Below, in pieces: positions 42,312-50,739 of a DNA stretch of 64,000 nucleotides. A model generated the notes under the pieces. It saw only the letters and a program-made list of their open reading frames with translations. It ran no database searches and was not told where the DNA came from. The position numbers and the translations under genes are program-made. Origin of the DNA: Opitutus sp. (GTDB taxonomy: Bacteria; Verrucomicrobiota; Verrucomicrobiia; Opitutales; Opitutaceae); contig SIBG01000004.1 in NCBI GenBank assembly GCA_009695305.1, forward strand, positions 1 to 64,000, in the 5' to 3' direction. Position 1 is the first letter of the stretch. Each line of letters begins with the position of its first letter.

Positions 42312-42340
42312 AAAGTGCAGCCCGCATTTGGCACCGTCAA
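42312..42340 (-). promoter_or_regulatory. Candidate promoter of the tRNA-Thr-tuf unit
   Basis: Minus-strand TTGACG (42340-42335) is separated by 17 bases from CACTTT (42317-42312), ~38 bases before the tRNA. The -35 is strong and the spacing ideal; the -10 is poor. A GTGCCAA word between the two boxes repeats part of the tRNA-flanking inverted repeat. Confidence 0.45.
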
Positions 42341-42368
42341 CAGCAAATTAGCTCTTTTCCCGGAAAAT

Positions 42369-43121
42369 CTAGGGGCCGATGCCAATCCGATAAAATCCAG
42401 GAGCCAAACGCTCCCCCACCCGCAGCGTCCGCACGAGGTAATTCTGAAAATAAGCGTCCACCTCCTCCACCCCCGAGCGCGCCGTCAGCACGAGCGGACC
42501 GACCAGTCCTGCCGCATCCACTGCCGCCAGAAACTCCATCGGCTGCCAGGTTCGACCGGCCGGTGGCCGCGCCGCCGCCGCCAGAGCCTGCACCTGGGCC
42601 AGGCGCTGCCTCGGCAGCGCCTGCTGCCCGGTGCCCGCTGCGACGATTTCCACGAATGCCCCGCGCGCCGGCAACACCACCCCCGGCGGCTCGGCCCGCC
42701 CTAACCCCAGCAACAAAACCCCGGGCGCGTCCGCCGCGAGCGCGTCGGTTGGCCTGGCCGGCGCATCAACCGGCGGGGGCAATCTGAACTCCGGCCCGGT
42801 CTCCGCAAAATTCAGTTTCGGCGGAATACGATAACTCTGAAAAGTCCCACCCGGTTCGAGCGGTGCGACGTCCTTTTGAGCCGAATTGTGCTTCGTCGGC
42901 AGAAACAACGGCGTCGGATCGAGCAGGGTCGCCGCATCATTCAGCGCCGAGTTCGCATCAAGCTTTTGCAGGTCGATCGACTGGCCGGCCCGTGGCGCCG
43001 ACGGGCCGGGCGGCAGCCGCTTGGGCCCGCTGAGCAACGCCACCACCAAGGCCGTCGCGACCACGCCGCAACCTGCCGCCCACGCCCAGCGGCGTTTGCC
43101 GCCTTTGGTCCGCGTGCTCAT
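42369..43121 (-). CDS. TonB-like periplasmic energy-transducing protein
   Basis: The 250-residue protein has an N-terminal membrane anchor after a basic start (GGKRRWAWAAGCGVVATALV), a Pro-rich periplasmic spacer and a C-terminal domain (GLVGPLVLTARSGVEEVDAY then LAPGFYRIGIGP) that resembles a TonB C-terminal fold. It ends the TPR-ExbB-ExbD-TonB-like module. The TonB assignment rests on layout and context; primary sequence similarity is faint. Confidence 0.55.
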   Translation of the reverse strand: MSTRTKGGKRRWAWAAGCGVVATALVVALLSGPKRLPPGPSAPRAGQSIDLQKLDANSALNDAATLLDPTPLFLPTKHNSAQKDVAPLEPGGTFQSYRIPPKLNFAETGPEFRLPPPVDAPARPTDALAADAPGVLLLGLGRAEPPGVVLPARGAFVEIVAAGTGQQALPRQRLAQVQALAAAARPPAGRTWQPMEFLAAVDAAGLVGPLVLTARSGVEEVDAYFQNYLVRTLRVGERLAPGFYRIGIGP

Positions 43122-43122
43122 T

Positions 43123-43572
43123 TCAACGTGCTCCCGCTGACTTGAGTGTGGCGGGCTCTTCCGCGCCCCAAAGCACCGTAAATCCCGCTTCGGCCGCCGC
43201 GCCGGCGATATCGGCTAGATCACCCGACGTCACCCCGGCGCTCGCTTTTACCAGGAGCGAAGGCTGCCGCGTCTTCTTGGCCTCCACTTTCAGCCAATCG
43301 CGCAAGCGCCGCAGGTCAGCGGGGCCATCGTCGAGGAAAATCAATCCCGCTTGCGTCACGGTGATGTGATGGGTCGCCCGCGCCGCACCCGCGCGCGCGC
43401 CGGCCACCTGCTTCATTTGAAAGTTCACCCCGAGTCCCGGCGCGAGCACGAAACGCGACCCAAACATCGAGAAAAACAGCGCCACCAATCCCGCGTTCAC
43501 GAGGAACAGCGCGTCGAAATTCCGCGGCGCGGGCCGCAGCTTTGCGACGAGATCGAGCGGACGCGTGATCAT
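43123..43572 (-). CDS. exbD: ExbD/TolR-family biopolymer transport protein
   Basis: The start is the ATG at 43572 (MITRPLDLVAKLRPAPRNFD), which overlaps the exbB stop. The 149-residue protein has one N-terminal transmembrane helix (ALFLVNAGLVALFFSMFG) and a periplasmic domain with LGVNFQMKQVAG and LLVKASAGVTSGDLADIAGA. In ExbD/TolR the helix holds an essential Asp (D25 in E. coli ExbD); the aligned residue here is Asn26, and the nearest acid is Asp20 at the membrane edge. Partner of the ExbB gene that precedes it. Confidence 0.8.
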   Translation of the reverse strand: MITRPLDLVAKLRPAPRNFDALFLVNAGLVALFFSMFGSRFVLAPGLGVNFQMKQVAGARAGAARATHHITVTQAGLIFLDDGPADLRRLRDWLKVEAKKTRQPSLLVKASAGVTSGDLADIAGAAAEAGFTVLWGAEEPATLKSAGAR

Positions 43573-44243
43573 TTTTTCTCCCCGTCCGCGGCCCCGCCCG
43601 GGGCGTCGTCGCCCGGCTTCACCCCGCGATACTCGGTCAGCAGATAGCGCATGATCTCGTTGCCCGACCATTCCATGTCGCGCACGATCGCCCGCACGCG
43701 ACTGCTCAGAAAATGGTGGGCGAGGTGCGCGGGGATCGCGAGCATCAGGCTGCCCGCCGTGCTCAACAATGCCTGCCACATGCCCTTCGACAACGCGCTG
43801 GCCGTCACGTAGTCGCCCTGCTCAAACGCGACAAACGTCGTGATCATGCCCAGCACGGTGCCGAGCACCCCGACGAGCGGCGCCACCTGCGCGATCGCCG
43901 CGATCGAGCCGAGTCGTCGCTCGAGCGCGGGCAACTCCACCACCGCCGCCTCCTGCACTTGAAACCGCATCGCATCCGCCTCGTCGCCCGCGTGCAACAG
44001 CGCCGTCTTCACAATCGCCGCGACTGGACCGGGGGTCTCCTCGCAGACCGTCAGCGCCTCGACCAGCCGGCGCTTCGCCAGGATGTTCTTAAGGCCGTCG
44101 ACGAACTCCTTCGCGCGGATCTGCCCGCGATGCAGATACAACATGCGTTCGACAAACAGCACGAGCGCGAGCCCGCCGAGCCCGAACAGCACATAAATCA
44201 TCGGGCCGCCCTTGGCGAGGAGTGTGAAATCGAAAGCGGACAT
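43569..44243 (-). CDS. exbB: ExbB/TolQ/MotA-family proton channel protein
   Basis: The 224-residue protein has three transmembrane helices and the family core AIAQVAPLVGVLGTVLGMIT (near residue 115) and LLSTAGSLMLAIPAHLAHHF. With ExbD it forms the proton-driven motor that powers TonB- or Tol-type envelope work. It starts 107 bp after the TPR gene. Confidence 0.9.
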   Translation of the reverse strand: MSAFDFTLLAKGGPMIYVLFGLGGLALVLFVERMLYLHRGQIRAKEFVDGLKNILAKRRLVEALTVCEETPGPVAAIVKTALLHAGDEADAMRFQVQEAAVVELPALERRLGSIAAIAQVAPLVGVLGTVLGMITTFVAFEQGDYVTASALSKGMWQALLSTAGSLMLAIPAHLAHHFLSSRVRAIVRDMEWSGNEIMRYLLTEYRGVKPGDDAPGGAADGEKK

Positions 44244-44350
44244 CGGTGACGAAAGTTAGAGTGGGTTCACCCTCGGGCGTAAATTCGAAACGCTCCGCGC
44301 GCCGGCGCTGCCGGCGGTGAGCCTGGTCGAATCGAGCTTGGCCGAAGGGC

Positions 44351-47161
44351 TCATGGCTTCGCCTCCGGCGGGCCAAAGCGCGCGAGCCGTTCCTTCGCGA
44401 GCGACTCGCCCGGCAGCTTCGTTTGCAGGATCAGCCGCCACGCCTGCTTCGCATTCTCGAGTTTCTCCTGTTTCTCGTAAACCTCGCCCACGCGCAGCAA
44501 CGTGCGCGCCATCCAATAGCGGCCCTTGGATTCCTCCCGGAGCACTTTGGCCGCGGTCGCCGGCTCGCCCAACAGGAATGGCGTCACCACGTCGGTCCAC
44601 CACACTTCCAGCGCCTTGTCCGGGTTGCCGCGGCGGATGTGCACCTCGCCAAGATTGTAGCCCGCCTCCACTCGCACGTCCACCGGTGCATCGACGCGAT
44701 CCCTTAACTGCTCGAACAACGCTTGCGCGCTCATCAAGTGCGCCGGGTTGCCCGCCGACTGCGCGTTGAGGCACTCGGCCAGGGCGAGTTGCGCGAGCAC
44801 CACGTCGTTTCGTCGCGAAAATTTCGTCACGAGATCCTGGTAAATCTGCTGCGCCGGCTGAAACTGTTTCAAGTTCCGCAGCAGGTCGCCCTCTTTCAAC
44901 TGCGCCGCAAACACCAGGTCACTTTGCGGATATTTTTTCACCAAATCGACCAGCAGCCGGTTCGCCTCCCGGTAACTTTCATCCTGCCCGAGCTGCTCGA
45001 CCTGCAGCGCCGCTTGATACAGGGCATAGGGCGCGTAGTTGCTCTCGGGAAAGTCATCCGCGAGTTTCGTGAGCAGCTTCTGCGCGTCCACGATCCGGCC
45101 CTGCTCCGGGCTCGCGTAATAGGCGGCCTCGACCAGGTAGGAAGCGATCGCCGCCTCGGACTTGCCATGCTCGGCGCGCAATTTCTTCAACGTCTCCAAC
45201 GCCGCCGCCTCGCGTTCGCGTTTGGTTTGAGGCGCCACCGCCTCGCGCCCCAGCATGAAATTCGCCTCGGCCGCCAGCAACGCCCCCGTGCTCGCGATCT
45301 CCGTTTTCAGCGCATCGTCCAGCCCACCCGGCAGCTCGGCCAGCTGCTTCACCAGACTCAATGTCACCTCCGGCTGCTTTTCATCGAGCGACAGCCGCGC
45401 CTGCAGCCAGGCCATCCGCGCCCGCAGCTCCGCGGGCAGGGCCGCGGCGTTGGCCGGGGCCGTCGTGAGCAATTTGTTCACGCGCTCATAGGCATCGTGG
45501 GGCTTGCCGTCCGCCTGCAACGCGCGCGCGAGCGTCCACTCGGCCTGCCAGCGCGCCTCCCGCTCCACGCCAAACGCCGGATCGCGCGCCATCTCGTCGA
45601 GCAGCGGCTGCGCCTTGTCGAGCGCACCCGCCTTGATCTCGGACAGCACGCGCTGGAACATCAGCGCGCCCGCCGCCACGCCGGCGGGGCGTTCGCGCAG
45701 CGCCGCGGCGTAGGCGATCGCGGCGTTGCGAAAATCCTCCGTGTCGCCCGCGCGAAACCAGGCCTCGGCCTCCAGCACCCCGAGCCGCGCCCGCGCCTCG
45801 GCCCGGGCCTCGGGCGCACCCACCGTGGACGCCGCCAGCTCGGCGCGGGCCCGGTTGGCGTTGTCCGCCGCGAGCCGGAAGCGCCCCTGCTCCCACGCCA
45901 CGCCGGTCAGCACGCCGTAGGCATGGACGCGGAGCGGTGAGCCGGGAAAATTGTTCAACAGTTCCCGGGCGTCCGTTTCCGCCCGCATGAAATCCTTCTC
46001 CGCCAGCGCCACCTGCGCCCGGAACAGCCGCAAGCTTTCCAGGATCGGATGTGGCGGCGTCGCCGCGATGAGTTTCTCAAGCACCGCCCGAAAGGGTCCG
46101 CGCGCCGGCTCCGCCTGCGAATCGTTCGACAACAACTGGAGCGCCATCCGCTGCTTGACCGGGTCACTGCCCTTTTCCAGCAGTTGCACCAGCGCGGTGC
46201 GCCCCGCGCCGTCCCGCGCCTTTCCATCGGCGATCAGCCCAAGCAACAGCCGGAATTCGTCCGCCCACGCCCGCTCCTCCGCCGGCAACGTCGCCAGCAC
46301 CCGCAGCTGCAAAAATCTCGTCGCCGCACTCGCGTCACCCGACGCCCACAGCATCACGGCGTAGGATCGGGCGAAATCATAGCCCGTCGCCTGCCCCTGA
46401 AACCGCTCGTAGTTGGCGCTCGCTTTGTCGAGGTCCGGCTTCGTGACCGGCCCGGGCAGCCGCAGCCGCGCGCGCTCGTAGGCGATTTCGAACCGCGCCC
46501 GGGCGAGCTCCGTCGTCGCCGCCTTCTCGGCCTTCTGATAAAAATCCTTGGCCCGCGCCACCGCGCCCGGATCGCCCGCCGCCTCCGCCAGCAGCGCCTG
46601 CAAAAAATAATGCCACGCCCGGTCCGCCTCCGGGAGTTCGTCGAACTTCATCGCCGCCAGCTCCGCCGTCGCCACCGTGAGCTTCTTCAACTGCGCCGCG
46701 GCGAGCGCCGCCCGCAAATGCCACGCTGCTCCGCGCAGGCCCGTAAAATCGGCCAGCGCCTGCTCCGACTCCGCGGCCTTGCCGTCGTCGAGCAGCACCG
46801 TGGCTAGCGCCAGCGTCAGCCCCGCCCGATCACCGCCCGCCCCTGGCAGGTTGAGCAACTGCCGGTAAATCCCCGCCGCCACCGCAGCGAAGCCCAGTTC
46901 CTGCGCCCGTTGCGCCGCCGTCAGCGTCACCGCACTGGACCCCGGCGAACCCATCGCGTCCCCCGCGCGCATCAGCGGCACCGGCGGATTGAGCGGCTCC
47001 TGCGCCCGCCCCCATGCGATCGCCACCAGGCACAGCCCCACCAGCCCGCGGTGGGGCGCGCGCTCCGATTTCGCCGCGGCCCGCGGCGAAAACCACGACA
47101 CGCCCACCCGGCCGAGTAAACGGATCGCGTTCAAACTGAAATCGGTTTTTCTAAATCGCAT
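44351..47161 (-). CDS. Large exported tetratricopeptide-repeat protein
   Basis: The 936-residue protein starts at MRFRKTDFSLNAIRLLGR with a hydrophobic segment (GLVGLCLVAIAWGRAQE) that looks like a signal peptide, then is almost wholly helical Ala/Leu-rich repeats with TPR spacing, for example AQQIYQDLVTKFSRRNDVVL and ELGFAAVAAGIYRQLL. Such proteins sit next to ExbB/ExbD/TonB-like genes in many Verrucomicrobia, probably as periplasmic or outer-membrane scaffolds of the motor. It is divergent from lemA. Its promoter would lie in 47162-47328. Confidence 0.8.
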   Translation of the reverse strand: MRFRKTDFSLNAIRLLGRVGVSWFSPRAAAKSERAPHRGLVGLCLVAIAWGRAQEPLNPPVPLMRAGDAMGSPGSSAVTLTAAQRAQELGFAAVAAGIYRQLLNLPGAGGDRAGLTLALATVLLDDGKAAESEQALADFTGLRGAAWHLRAALAAAQLKKLTVATAELAAMKFDELPEADRAWHYFLQALLAEAAGDPGAVARAKDFYQKAEKAATTELARARFEIAYERARLRLPGPVTKPDLDKASANYERFQGQATGYDFARSYAVMLWASGDASAATRFLQLRVLATLPAEERAWADEFRLLLGLIADGKARDGAGRTALVQLLEKGSDPVKQRMALQLLSNDSQAEPARGPFRAVLEKLIAATPPHPILESLRLFRAQVALAEKDFMRAETDARELLNNFPGSPLRVHAYGVLTGVAWEQGRFRLAADNANRARAELAASTVGAPEARAEARARLGVLEAEAWFRAGDTEDFRNAAIAYAAALRERPAGVAAGALMFQRVLSEIKAGALDKAQPLLDEMARDPAFGVEREARWQAEWTLARALQADGKPHDAYERVNKLLTTAPANAAALPAELRARMAWLQARLSLDEKQPEVTLSLVKQLAELPGGLDDALKTEIASTGALLAAEANFMLGREAVAPQTKREREAAALETLKKLRAEHGKSEAAIASYLVEAAYYASPEQGRIVDAQKLLTKLADDFPESNYAPYALYQAALQVEQLGQDESYREANRLLVDLVKKYPQSDLVFAAQLKEGDLLRNLKQFQPAQQIYQDLVTKFSRRNDVVLAQLALAECLNAQSAGNPAHLMSAQALFEQLRDRVDAPVDVRVEAGYNLGEVHIRRGNPDKALEVWWTDVVTPFLLGEPATAAKVLREESKGRYWMARTLLRVGEVYEKQEKLENAKQAWRLILQTKLPGESLAKERLARFGPPEAKP

Positions 47162-47328
47162 GGGTGACACCGGATCGCGGTCAACTTGCTTCGCGCCTTG
47201 AAAACAATCAACCGCGTTGTAAGTAGTTCCGTCTGGCACGCCGCGGTTCCCTCCGCACACTCGCCGACGCCCAGATTTCGTCCCGCCTCCTCCCTCCCAC
47301 CTCCCGCGCTCCTCTTTCCCCCGTCACC

Positions 47329-47931
47329 ATGAAAATCGCCATCATCGCCCTCGGTGTCCTGCTCGCCCTCGTCGTTGTCCTCGGCCTCTGGGTCGCGGGC
47401 ATCTATAATACCCTCGTCGGCCTCCGCAACCGTTTCAAAAACGCGTTCGCCCAGATCGACGTCCAGCTCAAGCGCCGCTACGACCTCATCCCGAATCTCG
47501 TCGAGGTCGCCAAGGGCTACATGAAGCACGAGAGCAGCACGCTCGAAGCTGTCATCAAGGCCCGCAACATCGCCCTCGCCGCCTCGCAGACCGCCGCCGC
47601 GAATCCCGCCGACGGCAACGCGATGAAAAATCTCGTCTCCGCCGAAGCCGGCCTCGGCGGCGCGCTCTCCCGGCTCATGGTCGTGTCCGAGCAATACCCC
47701 GACCTGAAGGCCAACCAAAACATGCTCCAGCTCACCGAGGAGCTGACCTCGACCGAGAACAAAGTCTCCTTCGCCCGTCAGGCCTACAACGACTCGGTCA
47801 TGGGCTACAACACGACCCGCGAAATTTTCCCGAACGTGATTTTCGCCGGTATGTTCGGCTTCCTCCCCGCCGAGCTCTTCCACATCGAGGACCCGACGGA
47901 GCGCAACGCGCCGAAGGTGAGTTTCAACTAA
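47329..47931 (+). CDS. lemA: LemA family protein
   Basis: The 200-residue protein has an N-terminal transmembrane helix (IAIIALGVLLALVVVLGLWV) and the LemA signature YNTLVGLRNRFKNAFAQIDV then QLKRRYDLIPNLVEVAKGY, followed by a long helical domain. LemA proteins are membrane-anchored helical proteins often encoded with M48 proteases, as here; the molecular role is unclear. A GGGCCGG/CCGGCCC hairpin lies just after the stop at 47938-47958. Confidence 0.93.
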   Translation: MKIAIIALGVLLALVVVLGLWVAGIYNTLVGLRNRFKNAFAQIDVQLKRRYDLIPNLVEVAKGYMKHESSTLEAVIKARNIALAASQTAAANPADGNAMKNLVSAEAGLGGALSRLMVVSEQYPDLKANQNMLQLTEELTSTENKVSFARQAYNDSVMGYNTTREIFPNVIFAGMFGFLPAELFHIEDPTERNAPKVSFN

Positions 47932-48022
47932 ATCGCAGGGCCGGTCTCCGCCCGGCCCTCGCCTGCGCCTACCTCGCCCCGCACCACGCCGACCTCAGAT
48001 GATCCGGGGAACGCCCCTCCGC

Positions 48023-48068
48023 GCTGATAAACGCTAATTCAAATTCAGATCAGCGGAGATTGGCGTTC
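48023..48068. repeat. 'Atcagcg'-type degenerate repeat before the YbjQ gene
   Basis: The stretch GCTGATAAACGCTAATTCAA then ATTCAGATCAGCGGAGATTG repeats degenerate ~11-base words and resembles intergenic dispersed sequences I recall from Planctomycetes and Verrucomicrobia. It separates lemA from the YbjQ gene and is less GC-rich than its surroundings. Confidence 0.3.
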
Positions 48069-48087
48069 CAGAAAATCTCCTTCCCCC

Positions 48088-48408
48088 ATGCACAACACCA
48101 CCTGCCTCACCCTTACTGGCTTCCGCGTCACGCAGGAACTCGGCACCGTCCGCGGCATTGTCGTCCGCTCGCGCTCCATTATCGGCAACATCGGCGCCGG
48201 CCTCCAGACGCTCTTCGGCGGCGACATCACGCTCTTTACTGAGCTCTGCGAACACGCGCGCCAGGATGCCTACGAGCGCATGTGCGCGCACGCCACCGCC
48301 CTCGGCGCCAACGCCATCCTCGGCCTCCGCTACGACGCCACCGAAGTCATGGGCGGCGTGACTGAAGTCCTTTGCTACGGCACCGCCGTCGTTGTCACTC
48401 CCGCCTAA
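48088..48408 (+). CDS. YbjQ/UPF0145 heavy-metal-binding-domain family protein
   Basis: The 106-residue protein matches the YbjQ family from end to end: TGFRVTQELGTVRGIVVRSR, then ARQDAYERMCAHATALGANA and ILGLRYDATEV. Members form compact pentamers; a metal role has been suggested from the fold but not shown in general. The gene lies between lemA and an M48 peptidase gene, a recurrent neighbourhood. Confidence 0.88.
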   Translation: MHNTTCLTLTGFRVTQELGTVRGIVVRSRSIIGNIGAGLQTLFGGDITLFTELCEHARQDAYERMCAHATALGANAILGLRYDATEVMGGVTEVLCYGTAVVVTPA

Positions 48409-48496
48409 ATTTCCGCGCTCGCTTGCCGCGCCGTAGCTTGGCGAAGGCGGGCCGCCGAATCCTTTCCGCCTCCCTCTGCTTTCCGTCCTCTGCGCA

Positions 48497-50503
48497 ATGG
48501 ACTTCTTCGAAGCCCAGGCCCACGCGAAGAAGCGCACCTCGCGCCTCGTCGCGCTCTTCGCGCTCGCCGTCGCCGGCACGATTCTCGCCGGCTATTTCGC
48601 CGCCGTCTTCGCTCTCCGCCAGACCTCCGGCTACCGCGCGAACCGCATCTACGGGGGCTACGAAATCTCATCCGTCACGCGCCCGCCGCCCGCCCTCTGG
48701 CAGCCGGAGCTCTTCCTCGGCGTCACGTTCGCCACACTCTCCGTCATCGGCCTCGCCTCACTCTATAAATGGAACGAGTTCTCCGCCGGCGGCTCCGCCG
48801 TGGCCGAAAGCGTCGGCGGCCGGCGCGTCGATCCGCACACCACCGACACCGCCGAACGCCGCCTCCTCAACGTCGTCGAGGAGATGGCCATCGCCTCCGG
48901 CGTCCCCGTGCCCGCCGTCTACCTCCTTCCCGACGAGCCCGCGATCAACGCCTTCGCCGCCGGCCTCACCACCAGCGACGCCGTCGTCGCCGTCACCCGC
49001 GGCACGATGGAAAAGCTCACGCGCGACGAGCTCCAGGGCGTCGTCGGCCACGAGTTCAGCCACATTCTCAACGGCGATATGCGCCTCAACATGCGCCTCA
49101 CCGCGATCGTGTTCGGCATCCTCGTCCTCGGTCTCGCCGGTCGCGGCATCCTCTGGACCCTCTCCCGCGGTCGCATCAGCTCGCGCGACAGCAAAGGATC
49201 CGGCGGCCTCATCCTCGCGATCGGTGCCATCGGGCTCGCGCTGCTCATCGTCGGCTACGTCGGCTACTTTTTCGGCCGGCTCATCCAGGCCGCCGTCTCA
49301 CGCCAGCGCGAATTTCTCGCCGACGCCTCCGCCGTCCAGTTCACCCGCAACCCCGGTGGTCTCACCGGCGCGCTGAAAAAAATCGGCGGCTACGCCCTCG
49401 GCTCCTCGCTGCAATCCACCAAGGCTGGCGCCATCGGCCATTTCTTTTTTGCGTCGGGCTTCACCTCGATGTTCGGCGGCGCGTGGGCCACGCACCCGCC
49501 ACTCGGTGAACGCATCCGCGCCATCGACCCGCAGTTCGACGGCCAGATGTTCGACCCGCCGGAAGTCGTCGACGTCGCCCACGAATCTTTCGTCACCGCT
49601 GGTCTCGCCCCCGCGCGCAAGCCCCTCCCGCTCGACCTCACGCCCCGTGTCTCGCGCCCGCTCGCCGCGATCGCGTCCATCGGCACGCTGACTCCCGATC
49701 AGATTTCCAACGCCACGACGCTCCTCGGCTCCACCCCCGCCCGCCTCCGCACCGCCACGCGAACCCCCGCCGAAGCCACCGTCCTCCTCTACGGTCTCCT
49801 CCTCGACGACGCTCCCGCGATCCGCGCGAAGCAACGCGGCCTCGTCGCCAGCCGCGCCGGTGCCGATGCGCTTCGCACCCTCGATGAACTCGACCCGTCG
49901 CTCCGTGCGCTCCGCACCGAACACAAACTTCCACTCCTCCAACTCGCACTCCCCGCGCTGCGCTCCCTCCCGCGGACGGCCCTCGACCCGTTCTTCGACA
50001 CGCTGGATGAACTAGTCCATGCCGACGAGCGCGTCTCCACTTTCGAATTCCTCCTGCAAAAACTTCTCCTCCGCACGCTCGCGGTCGGCCGCGCCCCTGA
50101 CGCCGCGGTCGTGCAGATCTATTCGTTCAACGCCGTCGCCGCCGAAATCGCCGTCGTCCTCTCCGCGCTCGCGCGCGCCGCGAACAACGCCGACCTGAAC
50201 GCCGCCGACGCCTTCGCCGCCGGTGCGTTCGCTTCCAGTGCCTTCGCCGCCGGCGCCGCGCAAATCAAGCTCATCGCAGACCGCATCGGTTTCCTCGACG
50301 CCTCCGCCTGCGATCTCGTCGCGCTCGATGCCGCGCTCGACAAACTCGCCACCGCGAGCCTGCCGATCAAGCAGCGCACCCTCCTGGCCTGCGCGCACGT
50401 CGTCGGTGCCGACGGCCAGATCCTGATCGCCGAAGCCGAACTCCTCCGCGCCATCTCCGCCGCCCTCGACTGCCCGATGCCCCCGCTTACCGCTGCTGCA
50501 TAG
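48497..50503 (+). CDS. M48-family membrane metalloprotease with C-terminal TerB-like region
   Basis: The 668-residue protein has two N-terminal transmembrane helices (residues ~17-40 and ~74-94), then the HtpX-type catalytic part: zinc motif HEFSH at residues 185-189, two more helices, and the third ligand in REFLADASAVQF (Glu272). This core normally ends near 300-350. The extra ~300 residues are helical; the last ~40 (AHVVGADGQILIAEAELLRA) fit the TerB-like pattern. It may degrade damaged membrane proteins. A dispersed CGTAGCTTGGCGAAGGCGG word lies upstream at 48431-48450. Confidence 0.88.
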   Translation: MDFFEAQAHAKKRTSRLVALFALAVAGTILAGYFAAVFALRQTSGYRANRIYGGYEISSVTRPPPALWQPELFLGVTFATLSVIGLASLYKWNEFSAGGSAVAESVGGRRVDPHTTDTAERRLLNVVEEMAIASGVPVPAVYLLPDEPAINAFAAGLTTSDAVVAVTRGTMEKLTRDELQGVVGHEFSHILNGDMRLNMRLTAIVFGILVLGLAGRGILWTLSRGRISSRDSKGSGGLILAIGAIGLALLIVGYVGYFFGRLIQAAVSRQREFLADASAVQFTRNPGGLTGALKKIGGYALGSSLQSTKAGAIGHFFFASGFTSMFGGAWATHPPLGERIRAIDPQFDGQMFDPPEVVDVAHESFVTAGLAPARKPLPLDLTPRVSRPLAAIASIGTLTPDQISNATTLLGSTPARLRTATRTPAEATVLLYGLLLDDAPAIRAKQRGLVASRAGADALRTLDELDPSLRALRTEHKLPLLQLALPALRSLPRTALDPFFDTLDELVHADERVSTFEFLLQKLLLRTLAVGRAPDAAVVQIYSFNAVAAEIAVVLSALARAANNADLNAADAFAAGAFASSAFAAGAAQIKLIADRIGFLDASACDLVALDAALDKLATASLPIKQRTLLACAHVVGADGQILIAEAELLRAISAALDCPMPPLTAAA

Positions 50504-50712
50504 AAGCGCCAAAAGCTTTCGCCGACTCAAAACTCCCGCAGTCGTTCACTCGTCCGACGTAGCCTTGGCGAAGGCGGATGCCTCCATTAGCGGCCGCTGC
50601 ATAAAAGCGCGGAGAACCGGTGCCGACTCACAATCCCCGCGACCGATGACTCGTCCGCCATCTCGTCCGTCATAGCTCAATGTGCGAAGTCGGAAGCCTT
50701 GGCGTAAGCGGA
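50491..50712. repeat. Imperfect direct repeats and dispersed words after the M48 gene
   Basis: Two ~65-bp copies, 50491-50555 and 50592-50657, share GCTGCATA(G/A)AAGCGC, GCCGACTCA(A/C)A and ACTCGTCCG. The first overlaps the M48 stop. CGTAGCCTTGGCGAAGGCGG (50558-50577) repeats the word at 48431-48450, with a decayed third copy at 50694-50712. No gene is seen in 50504-50739. Confidence 0.55.
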
Positions 50713-50739
50713 TGCCACCGCCAAAGCCGACGGGTTGGC

